From positions 26,653,209 to 26,717,208 of the forward strand of contig NC_134510.1 in the NCBI RefSeq assembly GCF_027942865.1: a DNA stretch of 64,000 nucleotides, written 5' to 3'. Shown here piece after piece: positions 23,771 to 36,137 of this stretch (positions are counted from its first letter, which is position 1; each line of letters begins with the position of its first letter). The notes under the pieces were generated by a model. That model was not told where the DNA came from. It made no database searches and saw nothing but the letters and a program-made list of their open reading frames with translations. The position numbers were made by a program, and so were the translations under genes. The DNA comes from Odontesthes bonariensis (lineage: Eukaryota; Chordata; Actinopteri; Atheriniformes; Atherinopsidae).

Positions 23771-26089
23771 AAGAATTTAAATAGTTTGACCACAGGTCGT
23801 CAAACAGGTAGCGTTCAGCGTGGGAACTTTTTTTTGTGAGTTTTGTTTCAAATACGATGTGGTATCCTCTGATAATGTATGGTGAAAAGAGAATATATTC
23901 AGATCCTACACTACTGTTAAAATAAACTTACTTAGGGTTGCTAAAAGAAACACAACAACAATATGCAAAGTTTTTGTAATTCTTTCATCCACCTCATCGT
24001 GTTGCTACAAGGACCACTTAAACGTGTGCGTGTGTCTAACTTCTGTTTTTTATTTAGATTGTTTGTAAAATGCCTCTCATTTTATGATTACACAAATATT
24101 AAAAGTAGTAAGAGTAATAAAACATAATGGTCATGGCACATTTAGGACCTTTTCCAATACAGTCCTGACATAGGTTCTAGGATTATTATCGAATATGTTA
24201 AAGTATACTATAGATATAGTATCTTTAAAGACCAACATTCAGACAATTAAACAGCATGACTGTGACATGACGCAGAATGTGGACTTTTTGTTTGCACGTT
24301 TGCCTACTTATCCATTTCTGGAGCAGAAAAGGCTTGTAGTGTGTTAATGTGTGTGTTGCCTACTTTCTGGGTTTATACTATGATGCACTGAGGATAAATT
24401 CAGCTCTAGGGTTTAAAAGTGTTGACCTCTGCTCACTCGAGCGCAGTGACGACAGCACGGCTGACCCAGGATTTGGAGAAATGCAGTTGGGGTGGAGTGG
24501 GCTGTGAGATAAAGCGTAGAATAGAGAACCAGAAAAAGAGAAAAAAGGATTTGTTAGCAGAGGCATGCAGACAGAAGCCAGGATAAAGACAGAATGAGTG
24601 TGTTTTTGTAGCTTACTATTTATGGACCAACGATACCTTGTTCTGCCATAACATTTCCATTTTAGCCTTTTAAAGTCAAATTATAACAAATACCATCAGT
24701 CTTATCCTTTTACTACTTATTATTTAAAATAGCAAAAGTATCTAATTAAGAAAGATAATTAAGGGAAAAGATGATAAATGAAGACAGAAAAGGGTCTTTG
24801 TTTAGAGTCAGTGAGGATCTCTGACATCTTGAGTGGTTTGAATAAATGGGATACAGGGTGGCAGTGTGTGCTAAGAATGACTGGGTTTAAATGCGAAATG
24901 TGCCAGCCACAAGCAGCTGTTGTCACATGAAAACAGAATAAACCAAGAACGCTGAACCACAACACTTCGACTGAAACTCCTCATTCAGTTTCTACAAATA
25001 AACACTACGTAAAGCATCATTCAGAAGGGCCAGACATTACCAGCAGATATTTGATAAGTGGTGCTGGCGACAAATACAAAGATGTTATTGTGTAAAACTG
25101 AGTCAAAGGATGAGTGATCCTGTCAGCTACTCACTGCAAAGCACTCAGCTATAATGACAACAGGATGCTCTGATTTCAGTTTCATAACCACTCGGCCTTA
25201 CATAATTTCTCCTAATAATATAAATTACAGAAGGACAACTTTATTCAGATGTGAATTTCATGCTTTTCAGGCGATGAGTGTAATTAGAGCACTAGACAGT
25301 TGGAGAACTTAATGCGAAGATATCTAACATGCATTAAGGAGACATAACACCGACTCAAGAGAAGATTAATGCAGACTTTTTGGGTGCTGCATGGTTTGAG
25401 TGTGTGAGGCAGTTAAGAGGTTAAAACCAGACTCCATTAAACAGGCCTGCCGACCCCAATCTGCAAGGGATTATAACACAGGGGGAGTGAGAGTGTTAAT
25501 ATGGGCCGTAAACAGCACTTGACTGAAATGCGCAAGACGAGCGCAAAGGAGGGGGCTGCAAAGAGACACTGGTTGTAATGGGGAGGATAAGATGGAAGTG
25601 GGTGGGTTTAGTGTCGCATCACTGGATGTGTATGATTAAATGTTCTATCCATGGATTACTATTCCATATTCTAAATGGGAGATTTTTTAAGCTTCATAAA
25701 CAAATGCACTCATTTGAGAGATTAACAGTAATCTCTCTATTTCTATCCTTTTTTCCCCTGCGCACCTCTCTCTCTGTCTGCTCCCTCCCCTCCCTCTTAC
25801 TACCTGAAACCATAATGTCTGATGCTTCTGTCAGTACCTCTTCAGCACTGTCGTGTTGCTTTCAAAACTTCTACCACTTACCATATTCTTCAGCTCTGGG
25901 CAGGATCAAATCAGCAGGCAGTTATGGACAGCGTGAGATAATTGCTTAATAGAGCATGCAGTCTTGCTTTGCTTTTCTACCCCTTTTTGACCTCACTCTT
26001 GGTCTAATCCTCTTTCTGCTCCGCCACTTGCGTGCATTTGGCATGTAGCACTCGTGCTACTCCGATAAAGAATCATATTCAATACACAT

Positions 26090-26104
26090 TTTATTCTTTT
26101 ATTT
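26090..26104 (-). promoter_or_regulatory. p3h3: p3h3 polyadenylation signals (minus strand)
   Basis: TTTATT at 26090-26095 is AATAAA on the minus strand, with a second A/T-rich candidate just beside it, about 300 bp past the p3h3 stop. Confidence 0.6.
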
Positions 26105-26395
26105 TAAAAGTCAACGATCATAGTCGTTCATGGTCATAAAAAGCCTCTGACAACACAGACATGAGAGGACACAGTTTCTCTCACTTGCCCACATCATGTA
26201 CAGTATAAATAAAGTATGTACACAGTAAACACAATATGACATAAAAAGGCAGCCACATGAAATTATTGAAAGTTTAGGTAAAAACTGAAATATCATGTAC
26301 AAATGGAGTGGGACACTTGTGTTGAAAAGTGGTCTGGGCCACCAGAATGAAAAAAAATATATTCCAGTTTCAGTCTGTCACGATTGTTCGGGCTC

Positions 26396-29300
26396 TCACA
26401 GCTCATCCTTGCGCCCCGTCACGCTGCCTCTCCCTGTGCTCCTCTCCTTTGGTGCATGGCTACGAGCGTTCCGGCCAGCGGTGGCGCTGCCCTCTGCCTC
26501 CTCCTCATCCTTTTTCAACACGCTCTGTCCATCAGCTGCCCACAGGACCTCTGCCTCCTCTCGCTCCTGCAAGAGAGATGTAAAATACATCAAAGTATTG
26601 ATTTCTTGAGGCATTCATATATGAACCGCGACTTCAGAGGTAGAATATGTTCCCCTTTTAATGTTACACATTATCCCAGAAAGTCTGTGTGAAGTTGCTT
26701 AAACTAAATGGCTATTTTGTGGCTCTGCTAATGAAAACCACCAAATCTTCAGTGGAGCTCCTGACATCTCTGTTATGTTATACAACAATTTTCTTTCAAA
26801 GTGATTCTTCAAAATGTCGGTTCATCTAGATTCCTACTGAAGTAAAACTACACAGTTTACATGTAAATCGGTTTACATCATCACACTGCTTCTGCATGAT
26901 TAATTGTTTTCCAAGTGGATACGAATGTTGAACCCAAAGGACAATGACACGGCACGACTGCAGAACAGGCACTGTAAACGAGCATGAACATGCAAACAAC
27001 TAACAGATTTGCATTGTGCCCCAGCTGTCTTATTATCCAACGCTGGCGTCACAACATCAACCAGCACGACATCAGGCGACAGGCCCGAGCTATGGGGGAG
27101 GAGGCTGCAGCTGTGTGCCATCATAATGCTCACCATGTCCCTGTAGAGCTTCTCCTTTGTGAACCACAGGGCCAGCGCGCACCGCCGGCCACTGGTCACG
27201 GCAGCAACACCGTGAGGATTTACGGGACCCGAGGAAAAGCCCACGAGTCGACCACAGCTGGGCTTTATTCGAGCCTGTTGGCACAGACAGGGGCAGAACA
27301 GTTCAAGGTTTAAAAGGCCTGACGAAATTGTCTCTGAAGTTTAAATCTGGCACTCAGCAACAAAGGGACTCACCGTTACTGTCTTGGCATCTCTTTTAGT
27401 GAAGAACAAGTCTCCACCCTCAAAGTTGTCATTCAGATAGAGAACGGCACTGTCAGACAAACATCAGATGAGTCTTATTCTCAGCCATAAAAAGAGACAG
27501 AGTTTGCCAGATTTTTATCTGAGGCAAATTCATTTATTATCAGGTGATAGTGTTATAATGTAAAGCTAATCCCATTTGAATAGAGGATTTGTTTGACAAA
27601 AAAGGAGAGTCTTAAGAAGAGTAACACAGTTAAAATGAGGGTAATATCACTAAATTAAACTATTTCTGGAATATAATAACATTATATAGGCTTGAATAAA
27701 TCTTCCAAAATGATGTATGCAAAAAGCAAACCCCCTCTATAATTACAGAGTGAGATTATTTCCATGTACCTGAGGTCTCTGTGTATGAACGCTGGTGGTT
27801 CCTTCCAGCATTGATTGGTTTCTGGCTCAAGAAGACAGTTGTCAACATGGACAGGGTGAGACAGATCCAGCCTGCCCTCCTGGTCGCCTGAATGGAAAGT
27901 AAATCAAAATTCATAGCAACACAATTCACAGAGATAAAATAGGGACACTATAAATTTCCACGTATTCTAGGAAAGTGATAATGAGCTCCTTCAAAAAAGA
28001 TATGAATAATTGGTACTACCTGCAATAGCAGTTCGGCACACCAGATGTGTGAAAGAGATGAAAAGTCCCGAGGGGCTTCTGAAGTAGGCATGTAGCAGGA
28101 CCCTCACTCTTTCACCCAGCTCGTGTAAGAGCCTGGTATCTGATTGGTTCACCAGGCTGTCCTGAGCAAACTGGGATTGAAGCAGAAGTGAAGGTCAAGA
28201 GACGTTGAGTAAAACGTGGCATTTAACTACTTGCATTAACTCCCTTTCACCCACCTTTACAGCCCTCAGGACAGTCAAACCTTCGAACGTTTCATGTGGT
28301 GTGTGTGGAGATCGGCGTCCCCGGTAACCATCTCCGAGTGACGCTGCGACCTATGAGACGACAGAAGATGGAAGGTGATGTTGCTGATGAGGGTTTTACA
28401 GAGTGGATGTTCAACTAGAGCAACTTACAGCTGCTAACTGCAGTATATTGTCGCACTCCTTCTCAGTCATGACTCCATCGAGGACAACTCGATTTGTCCC
28501 GTTCAGAGCCTCATCGTCCATGGTGATGGTCACGCCCACCTGAGGGACTCGGCCCCCTGTTGAGACGACAGTTAGGACAGGATGAGACATGAAATGGGTA
28601 AAGTCTCATTTTCTACTGCAAGTCCATTGTCTCACCTGCATAAAACCCACTGTCATCCACTTCCTCTTGCTGCTCTCCTCCCTTTATTTTCTCATTTATT
28701 TTCTCTTTTTCAGCTCTGATAGAAAAACACAAAACAAACTAAGCTGAATTTCAATTCAATTTAACTCGTTACCAAGTAAATTTTTCTCCATCTGACTAAC
28801 CTCCAAGTTTCCCTCAGTGATTCAGGTACAACATCCTCTGGAGTCCAAAGATCCTACAAAGAGGATTTTTGTTAAAATTCTGCAGTGAAGCATTTTACAG
28901 CTATCTCTCTTTGCATTTGACGTCAGTACTTACTGGGTCAGTGAAACTGTAGTCAAAGCTCTCCATACCAAAATACAGCAGCTTCTTCTCCTGCAAGGAG
29001 CGACTGATATATCTGACAATCTCCTGTGACAAATAAAAAAATAAAAAGAAGCTTTTTGGAGAAAATGCCAGACTTAGAACTTTGATCATTTTGCAGTGGA
29101 CGCTGTAGTACCTGAGCAGGCTGTGTGCCTTGTGACTCTGCGTCTCCCCCTAGGGTCTCATAGTAGAGCTGCAGATTGTCTAAGGAGTCCTTGTCAGAGG
29201 GGTAAAACAGGAGAAAAGAGCGCAGCATCTGCAATGCTCCACTAATATCACCAGCTGTTTGAATGCAAGAATTAAGTATAAGGCAGATGTTGATATTATA

Positions 29301-32300
29301 TTAAGGGTTCTTCTGTTTGCTCTCTGAACTCTTACCCTTAAATTGTGCTATGTGCAGATGCTCCAGCTGCGTAGGCAGGAAGTCCTCCTGAGCTGAAATC
29401 CTTCCAGGTCGTGTGGCGACCTGAGTCACACAGGACTGCCGGCACGACAGCAGGGAGAGCGACAGAGCTGGAAAGAGAAGTTGTGAAAACTGGTACAGGA
29501 TGTACAAAACAGTGTAGATACACGATCAAAAATGTGAACACACAAAGATTTATTAAGATGTATGATAAATCTCATTTATAAATCTCAATCATTGTGAGGT
29601 TGTACACTTGAGCACAAACCTGATTTCCACTCCTATATTTAGCCATGAACATAGATGTTGTTGTTTCCTGATTTAGTCATTTGCATGTTGAAAAACTGTT
29701 TGCACCGCAAGTTGTTTGACACACCAAATTCATAACAGAGACAATCACATGAGCAGCGTATACGCTGTATATCACCCTATAGTCTGAGCAAAGCTCTCAG
29801 AGGTTAAAATGAAATGTTCAAACATCAAACACACCAAGTTTCTCCAATAATGTCACAGCAGCCTTCTTTATGCACAGCCATGAGCTATTCATAGAGCCCG
29901 GAAAAATGAATGACACATTCAATGCAAACAGAGAATGGTATATGATATTCAATATGAATAAGCCAAAAACTCATGTTATGGACGATGAGAAAATTGTAGT
30001 TTTATTTGTTTATAATTAATCATTTCCACTTCCTCACAAGAACTGTGTGCACATGTGGTATGAAACATACATAAGGTATGCATGGTCTCATCACTCTTCC
30101 TCTCTAAATACTATGAGCAGGAAAAGCTGTATGCATGCTCTTTGTCCATGTACATCGTTCATACGTCCAGCCCTTTTCTATCTGTTGAAAAGAAACTAAA
30201 ATGTCACTCAATGTCCCTCTGGTTTTTTTTCTTACCTGCAGCCTTTTCAAACACACCATCAACACCATCCACTCCTCTGTCCTCTGGCAGCCGCTGCTGG
30301 GCAACCTCACACTGCACCCTGCACTCTTCTGTCCGCTGCAGTGTTTTATTCACACAAGCTTTCCATTTCTCTGCTGCCTGCACCCAGTTGGAGGAGGCCT
30401 CATGCAGGAGTGCAGCATCATACAGGACCTGAGTTTTATGGCACACAGGGGGGGATGATACGGTTACGTTGAATCTGAAGATGCTGCTTGTCTGGCTTTT
30501 AGTGTAAAACAATTCAATCTACAAACATGTTTGGTTCGTTTAAAAAATGGAAGAGCAAATTTTAAGATGCGTTTGTCATTAGGAGTTATTTTGTGACTAT
30601 CGGAAGTAATCAATCTGATCGAGTGGCTATGACATATGGAGTTCCTCAGGGGTCAGTTCTTGGACCCCTTCTGTTCACTCTATACATGCTGCCTCTGGGT
30701 CAAACTCTGAAGAACTCTAAAGTCAACTACCACAGCTATGCAGATGACACACAGATATATCTCGCACTGTCTCCAGATGACTGCAGTCCTATAGAGTCAA
30801 TGTGCGACTGCTTAGAGCAAGTAAAAAAGTGGATGAACCACAATTTCCTTCAGTTAAATCAAGAAAAAACTGAGGTCATTGTGTTTGGCAACAAAGAGAA
30901 GAGGTTTGCTGTCAGTAAACATCTTGAGTCACTGTCTCTAGAAACTAAAGACCAAGTCCGGAACCTCGGCGTGCTGATAGACTCAGACCTGACCTTCAAC
31001 TATCATATCAAATCAGTCACCAAATCAGCCTTTTATCAACTTAATAACATATCCATAATTAAGGGTTTCATGTCCCAAACAGATCAGGAGAAGCTGATTC
31101 ATGCTTTCATCTCCAACAGACTTGACTACTGTAACGGTCTTCTGACTGGACTCCCCCAAAAGAGTCTCAAACAGCTGCAGCTCATTCAGAACGCTGCAGC
31201 CCGAGATTTAACCAGAACAAAGAGATCACATCACATCACCCCAGTTCTCAAGTCTTTACATTGGCTCCCGGTCAGATACAGAATAGATTTTAAAGTTTTG
31301 CTACTCGTCTACAAATCACGGAATGGTTTAGGTCCAGAATACATGAATGACATGCTAGCAGAGTATAAACCCAGCAGAGCTCTGAGATACTGACTCAGGT
31401 CAGATAGTGGAGCCCAGAGTTCAAACTAGACACGGTGAAGCAGCTTTTAGCTGTTATGCTGCACACAACTGGAACAAACTACCAGCAGAACTGAAATCAG
31501 CCCCAACTGTAGGCACTTTTAAATCCAGGTTAAAAACATTTCTCTTTCGGTGTGCTTATGGTTGAGTTTATATTTTTCTTTTTCTCCTCTTCTTTGATTG
31601 CTTTTAACTGTGTTTTAATTTTTATTCTATTTTTTTTCTCTTTAAATTGCTTGTTTTTATGCTGCTTTATGCTGTTCTTTTAAATGCCTTGTCTTTATGT
31701 AAAGCACATTGAGTTGCCTGTGGTATGAAATGCACTATTTAAATAAAGCTGCCTTGCCATGCCTTGCCTTGCCTTACATGGACAGTTTAAGTGTTACAAC
31801 AGATATGCAAGGTGTGAGAGAAGAAAATTCAGTCCCCTCCGGCCGTGGTCGGCGCCACAGTTACTTTTCTAAAATAGTTCACTTTGAATTGACTTCATTA
31901 CCATGTTTTCTATCTTCTGGAGCTCTTTGCCCATTGAAGTCGGGCACGTCGTTTATGACCTTCAAATTCCAATTTAAACTTTTCTCTTTGAAAAAGTCTT
32001 TGGCGATATCTGATACATTTAGCACACATTTCATCATTGTGTTTTTGTGAACACCCATGCGACTCTTAACTCACCCTATTCGTTCTTGTAAAGCACTGAG
32101 CAACATTGTAAAGAAAAGTACTAAACAGATTTTATTACTATTATTATTATTACAGGTGTGCACTTACAGAAAACAGCTTTTATATAGTGCACAGGCAACA
32201 GCGAAGACTAACTGGTTGGTCTTCTTTATCGAATTTGAATCCGAGTTACAGTAATATTGAATTGTTGGCGTGAATTGTTGTAGCGGTTTCTAAAATAGTT

Positions 32301-35300
32301 ATGGGTGCACAATTGGATATTTTTTCTTTAACGCTACTTAGGAAGTAAACGTAACGTCTGGGTAAACAAAGGCGGGAATATCGCAGTCACACATTGGTGC
32401 CATCTAGAGAGGTCAGCGGACAAAATTACAGAGTGCAAAGCCATCACTTCCCTCCTCACCCAGTGTTTCTCATTCTCAATCTCTCTGTCATGGAACGCCT
32501 CCTCAGTCACGCCTTCCATCCGCCTGTACTTCTCAATGTTGTTTCTCATCTCCAGGTGACTGGGGTTGGCCACAAAGTAGGTATGAGCCGCTGATGCCGC
32601 CTTCTGCAACTTTTCCAACTGATGTTTTAGGAAGAGGAGAGTCAGTGAGGTGTGCAGACAGACATGAAGGTTGCTACAGAACGTGTGAGCTGAATCATAA
32701 TTAAGGTTAATCACTGCATAAATGTTAAAGGGACAGTTCGCCTCTTTTGACATGAAGCTGTATGACATCCCATATTAGCAATATTATTTTTTTAAATTTG
32801 ACTTACCCCCTGCTGAGTCCTGTGAGCCGAGTTCCAGCCTCGTTTTGGCGTTGACGTAAGTAGTCCGGGTAGTTGGCTGGGGCAACAAAAATAAAGCGTT
32901 TTGCTTCTCAAAATAATATGCGTTCAAAAGAGTAATACATTTGCATCACAAAATCGTTCATCCAGGAAATGTCAGACTTCACAATCGCTTGGCGCTATTT
33001 TCCCTCTCCCTTCATATCACTGCGTGCAGCCACCTGACGACAGCCGCACCTGTTACGGTGTTTGCTGCTCGGAAGCAGGGGACTGCTCAGTCTGAACTTC
33101 GGTCTGCACGGTCTACACAGCACGCAGTGATACGAAGGGAGAGAAAATAGCGCCAAGCAATTGTGAGGTCTGACATTTCCTGGATGAACGATTTTGTGAT
33201 GCAAATGTTTTACTATTTTGAACACATGTTATTTTGAGAAGCAAAACGCTTTATTTTTGTGGCCCCAGCCAACTAGCCGGACTACCTTCGTCAACTCCAA
33301 AACAAGGCTGGAACTCGGCTCACAGGACGCAGCAGGGGGTAAGTAAAATTTAATAAATGATATTGCTAATATGGGATGTCATACAGCTTCATGTCAAAAG
33401 AGACAAACTATCCCTTTAAGCAGTTTGGCTCTAGAAGATATAATACAAAAACAGTATAATCTGGTGAATGAAAAGGTCACATGGTTTATTATGGGTCATA
33501 CATTCAAGGAGCCCTATGGAGCAGTTTACCTTGTAGTATGTGACTTGCAGAAAGTTATAGGGGTTGCGAGTGTCAAATTCGTATTCTATGTCAGTAGAGA
33601 CAGGGAGCTGTCCTGTAGGGGTGACGGAACGTCCCATACAGAACCTCAAACACTCAGCTCTCTGCTGAATCCAATCCAAGGTCCACAGGTCCCACATACT
33701 CCCCTCTTCAGAGTCTAACAATTCAGAATCAGGTTTGGGAGTTGAATACATGTAGATTATTATGAATACTTTATCAAGAACAGGAGCATTTTTGTTTTAA
33801 ATTGGCAAACTATACACTTATAGTAACAACCTCATTCACAACCAAATTTCCCCCAAAAAAGCGGTGATGCTCTATACGATGTTTTTTTTCCTTTGGATGA
33901 AGATTTTTTTTAACTTGCATTTGTGAATAAAAGCATGTGCTGCATTCACCGAAAAATCAGAAGTATTCCTGAGCCCCTGCACTGATTTCCTTTGCAGAAT
34001 CCTGTCTGTTTTACTGCAGCTCTGCCTGAGCACATGGAGATCACAACCATTCAGTACAGGTTTTCAGTCTTGATCATTGAGTACAGAGCTAGCCCTGGAT
34101 TCTCTGTATCTTTTAATGATATTGTGTAACAAAGATTATTCATAAGCCACTTTATTAGCATTACACGTGCATCATTGACTCTTTACCAATTTTTGGGGGG
34201 ATATCTGCTGCTTGTACCAACTTCAAAAGGAATACATAATTCAAAAATAAAATGATCAAATGTATTAATTCCAAGATTTTAAGTATTTGTGCTATTTTTT
34301 TTATCAAGTAATGGGTTTAAATAGTTTTCAACTCACTGCATCGATCTAATTTACACTTTACAGAGTTTGCAAACTTTCTTTTTTCAAACTGAGCCTGCCA
34401 AAAAAAAATTTTAATTTAAGAAGAAAAAAAACTGAGAAACAGTAAAGCTGCCAATGACTTCATATATTGTAGTTTCCTACCAGTTATTTTCAAATTGATC
34501 AGTGATAATAAGCTTTGTTAAATGCGAGGCCAAACACTTGTAAAATATATATAGTTAAACAGCTGAACGTGATCAAGCAACAGTCATGTGTGGATATACT
34601 AATACTCTAAATAAATCTGCCAAATGGAGGTGAGAGATTTAAAAAACATCCTTGAGAGAAAGTTTGTACATGTTAGGGTAAGTTATGAATTGATGATTGC
34701 CATCACTTTGATTGGTTAAGAGTATTAACATTTAATGAAACAGCAGTAAAATCCAGAAGTATTCCACTTCAATTAATTTAGTCTATGATGCATGAACAAA
34801 CTTGGTTGTGGTCTGTTTCTTTAGGATAAAATAAAGTAATCATACTTTAAACTGGAGGTCAACCAAGGGTTCAAATAAATCAAAAATAAAATAAAGTATT
34901 CGTTGCACCAACTAGAGATTAGGCTGCTTCTGATTACTTCCATTTGAGGTCAGGGATGTCTTCAAATGAAACAATCTAATATGGAAAAGCCACTGGTTAA
35001 AGTTAAAAACCATGTCAAACCATGCACAAACTAAGGATAAAATATAGAGATGTTGGTTTACAATTCAAATTCAGTCCACTCATTGCTAATTTAAATGAAC
35101 ATTTGACTCTTTCTCGTCGTATTTGCAGCTTACCCAGTTTATTGAAAGCGTCTGTCCCAGATGCCACACAGTCATCGTGACACTGCCTGCGGACTCTCAG
35201 CAGCAACTCCTTGGTTGTGATAGATTTCTCCAGCAGCTCTGCAGCTTTTCCCCACTCTTCGCCATAATATGCACGCACCCCGCTATAATACAGAAAATCA

Positions 35301-35428
35301 TACGGCTGCAGAAGTGTCAAAAGATTAGAGCTGCCACTAACCGAGGGTCCTACGGAGAAGTTAAATAATACTAATATCACTAAATGAAACGCCACGTATA
35401 CAGTGAAACGTTCACAGTGTAGCGCCAT
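26396..35428 (-). CDS. p3h3: Prolyl 3-hydroxylase 3 (leprecan-like 2)
   Basis: An ER-lumen Fe(II)/2-oxoglutarate dioxygenase of the leprecan family that acts on procollagen. Sixteen exons, high to low: 35428-35134, 33714-33530, 32618-32460, 30428-30236, 29467-29336, 29254-29112, 29023-28934, 28853-28801, 28715-28636, 28556-28429, 28350-28255, 28170-28020, 27887-27770, 27449-27374, 27274-27134, 26566-26396. All phases agree and give 736 residues, the family length. A signal peptide covers about residues 1-32. Four CxxxC motifs (CHDDC at 83-87, CLRFC, CRVQC, CRQSC) mark the N-terminal TPR-like part. Catalytic residues are visible: HVD (582-584), NPHGV His654 and Arg664, ten residues apart as in the family. 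The protein ends in KDEL, an ER-retrieval signal. P3H1/P3H2 are alternatives; gnb3-cdca3-usp5 neighbours favour P3H3. Introns 2-4 carry transposon insertions. Confidence 0.93.
30560..31790 (+). mobile_element. 5'-truncated L2-like LINE (reverse transcriptase C-terminal half)
   Basis: Lies in a p3h3 intron, antisense to that gene. An open frame (about 30593-31393) encodes GVPQGSVLGPLL, the catalytic YADDTQIY, then NRLDYCNGLL, LIQNAAARDLTRT and SLHWLPV, the usual order in fish L2/CR1-group elements. A stop at 31391-31393 follows PSRALRY; after it, the typical end (GEAAFSCYAAHNWNKLP, then FKSRLKTFLF) continues in another frame to about 31566, so the copy has one frameshift region. The 3' tail is AATAAA followed by TGCCT-type pentamer repeats to about 31775. 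The endonuclease half is missing, so the copy is not autonomous. Confidence 0.85.
31850..32155 (+). mobile_element. Possible second LINE 3' end
   Basis: Just after the L2-like copy, a translated stretch (GALCPLKSGTSF, then FKFQFKLFSLKK) resembles the degenerate 'LP...FK..LKT.LF' end of LINE ORF2, followed by 'aaagcactgagcaacattgt' and an (ATT)n tail. It may be a fragment of a different LINE. The evidence is weak. Confidence 0.35.
32725..33419. mobile_element. TTAA-bounded long palindromic element in p3h3 intron
   Basis: Both ends are TTAA followed by AAGGGACAGTT (left) or its near-complement ACTATCCCTTTAA (right). Left arm about 32725-33029 and right arm about 33119-33419 are reverse complements along essentially their whole length (e.g. 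tgacatgaagctgtatgaca mirrored at the right), with a loop of about 90 bp. TTAA target duplications are known for piggyBac and Kolobok-type elements; no transposase is present, so it is a nonautonomous fold-back element. It sits between two p3h3 exons and does not disturb them. Confidence 0.85.
33715..35133 (-). other. p3h3 intron 1, 1.4 kb
   Basis: AT-rich sequence between the signal-peptide exon and the second exon. I see no further exon, RNA gene or clear mobile element. Confidence 0.5.
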
Positions 35429-36137
35429 GGTTAGGAAAACAAACCCCTTGGAGGAGACGGAGTTAGGGAAGAGGAGGGACTATGGATATTTAGGCAACGA
35501 AAAAGAGCCCAATCACCTAAAGATTCCTCCCATTTGACGACAGAAAGGGCTATCACATTTCAAGTAATGTGTCAACCACAGCACCATCGTTGTCGTTAGT
35601 GTAACCGAGTGGCGAAGTCTGTACTTTTATTAAGTTTAGTGAAATGTGCTGGTTTGTTTTGAGCTGATTACTGCAACAGGACATGTTCGTACAATTATTT
35701 GAAACTGCAATACTACCGCATCGCCGCGAGGGGGGGCTGTTTTAGAGTACAACGTAAGTTACCGTAACTATACAAGTAAAACACCTTAAACGGAAATTAA
35801 TGGGTATTAGTTATGTGGCGATAATTTAATCAAATCTAGATTCCCCCATGCATAATTGCAGTTTAAAGCGGTAATTTACTATTGTTATATGTGGAGGAAT
35901 GTAAATTTGTAAAAATTACATTGGGTGTTCGTAATCTTTGGATTACGGTAACGAGCGGAGCCGTCGCGTTTGGCCTTCGCTCATCTCGGCAGCTCCGTAC
36001 AATTCATTCAGGCAAATACAGACACCGACAGACAGGCTAAACAACGGACGCTCTTCCGAGCCGGGTAATCAAGAGGCTGGGTGTCCAAACTCAGACGAGC
36101 AGGTGTCCCACTCAAAGACGGAATCAGTGAACTCGTC
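35429..36137. promoter_or_regulatory. Head-to-head p3h3/usp5 promoter region
   Basis: Only 709 bp separate the divergent start codons of p3h3 (35428, minus) and usp5 (36138, plus). The region holds a CCAAT box (about 35509), a G-run (about 35731) and more CpG than the flanks near 35.94-36.15 kb. A shared bidirectional promoter is a reasonable reading; start sites cannot be fixed from sequence alone. Confidence 0.55.

Larger units (their letters stand above)
21060..26089. other. Intergenic region between gnb3 and p3h3
   Basis: The two genes are on the same strand here, so this 5 kb holds the gnb3 promoter side and the p3h3 3' end. Apart from the transposon and repeat remnants listed separately, 21.1-22.6 kb and 23.8-26.1 kb show no ORF with family resemblance and no RNA gene I recognise. 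21.1-21.4 kb is purine-rich on the plus strand. Confidence 0.5.
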
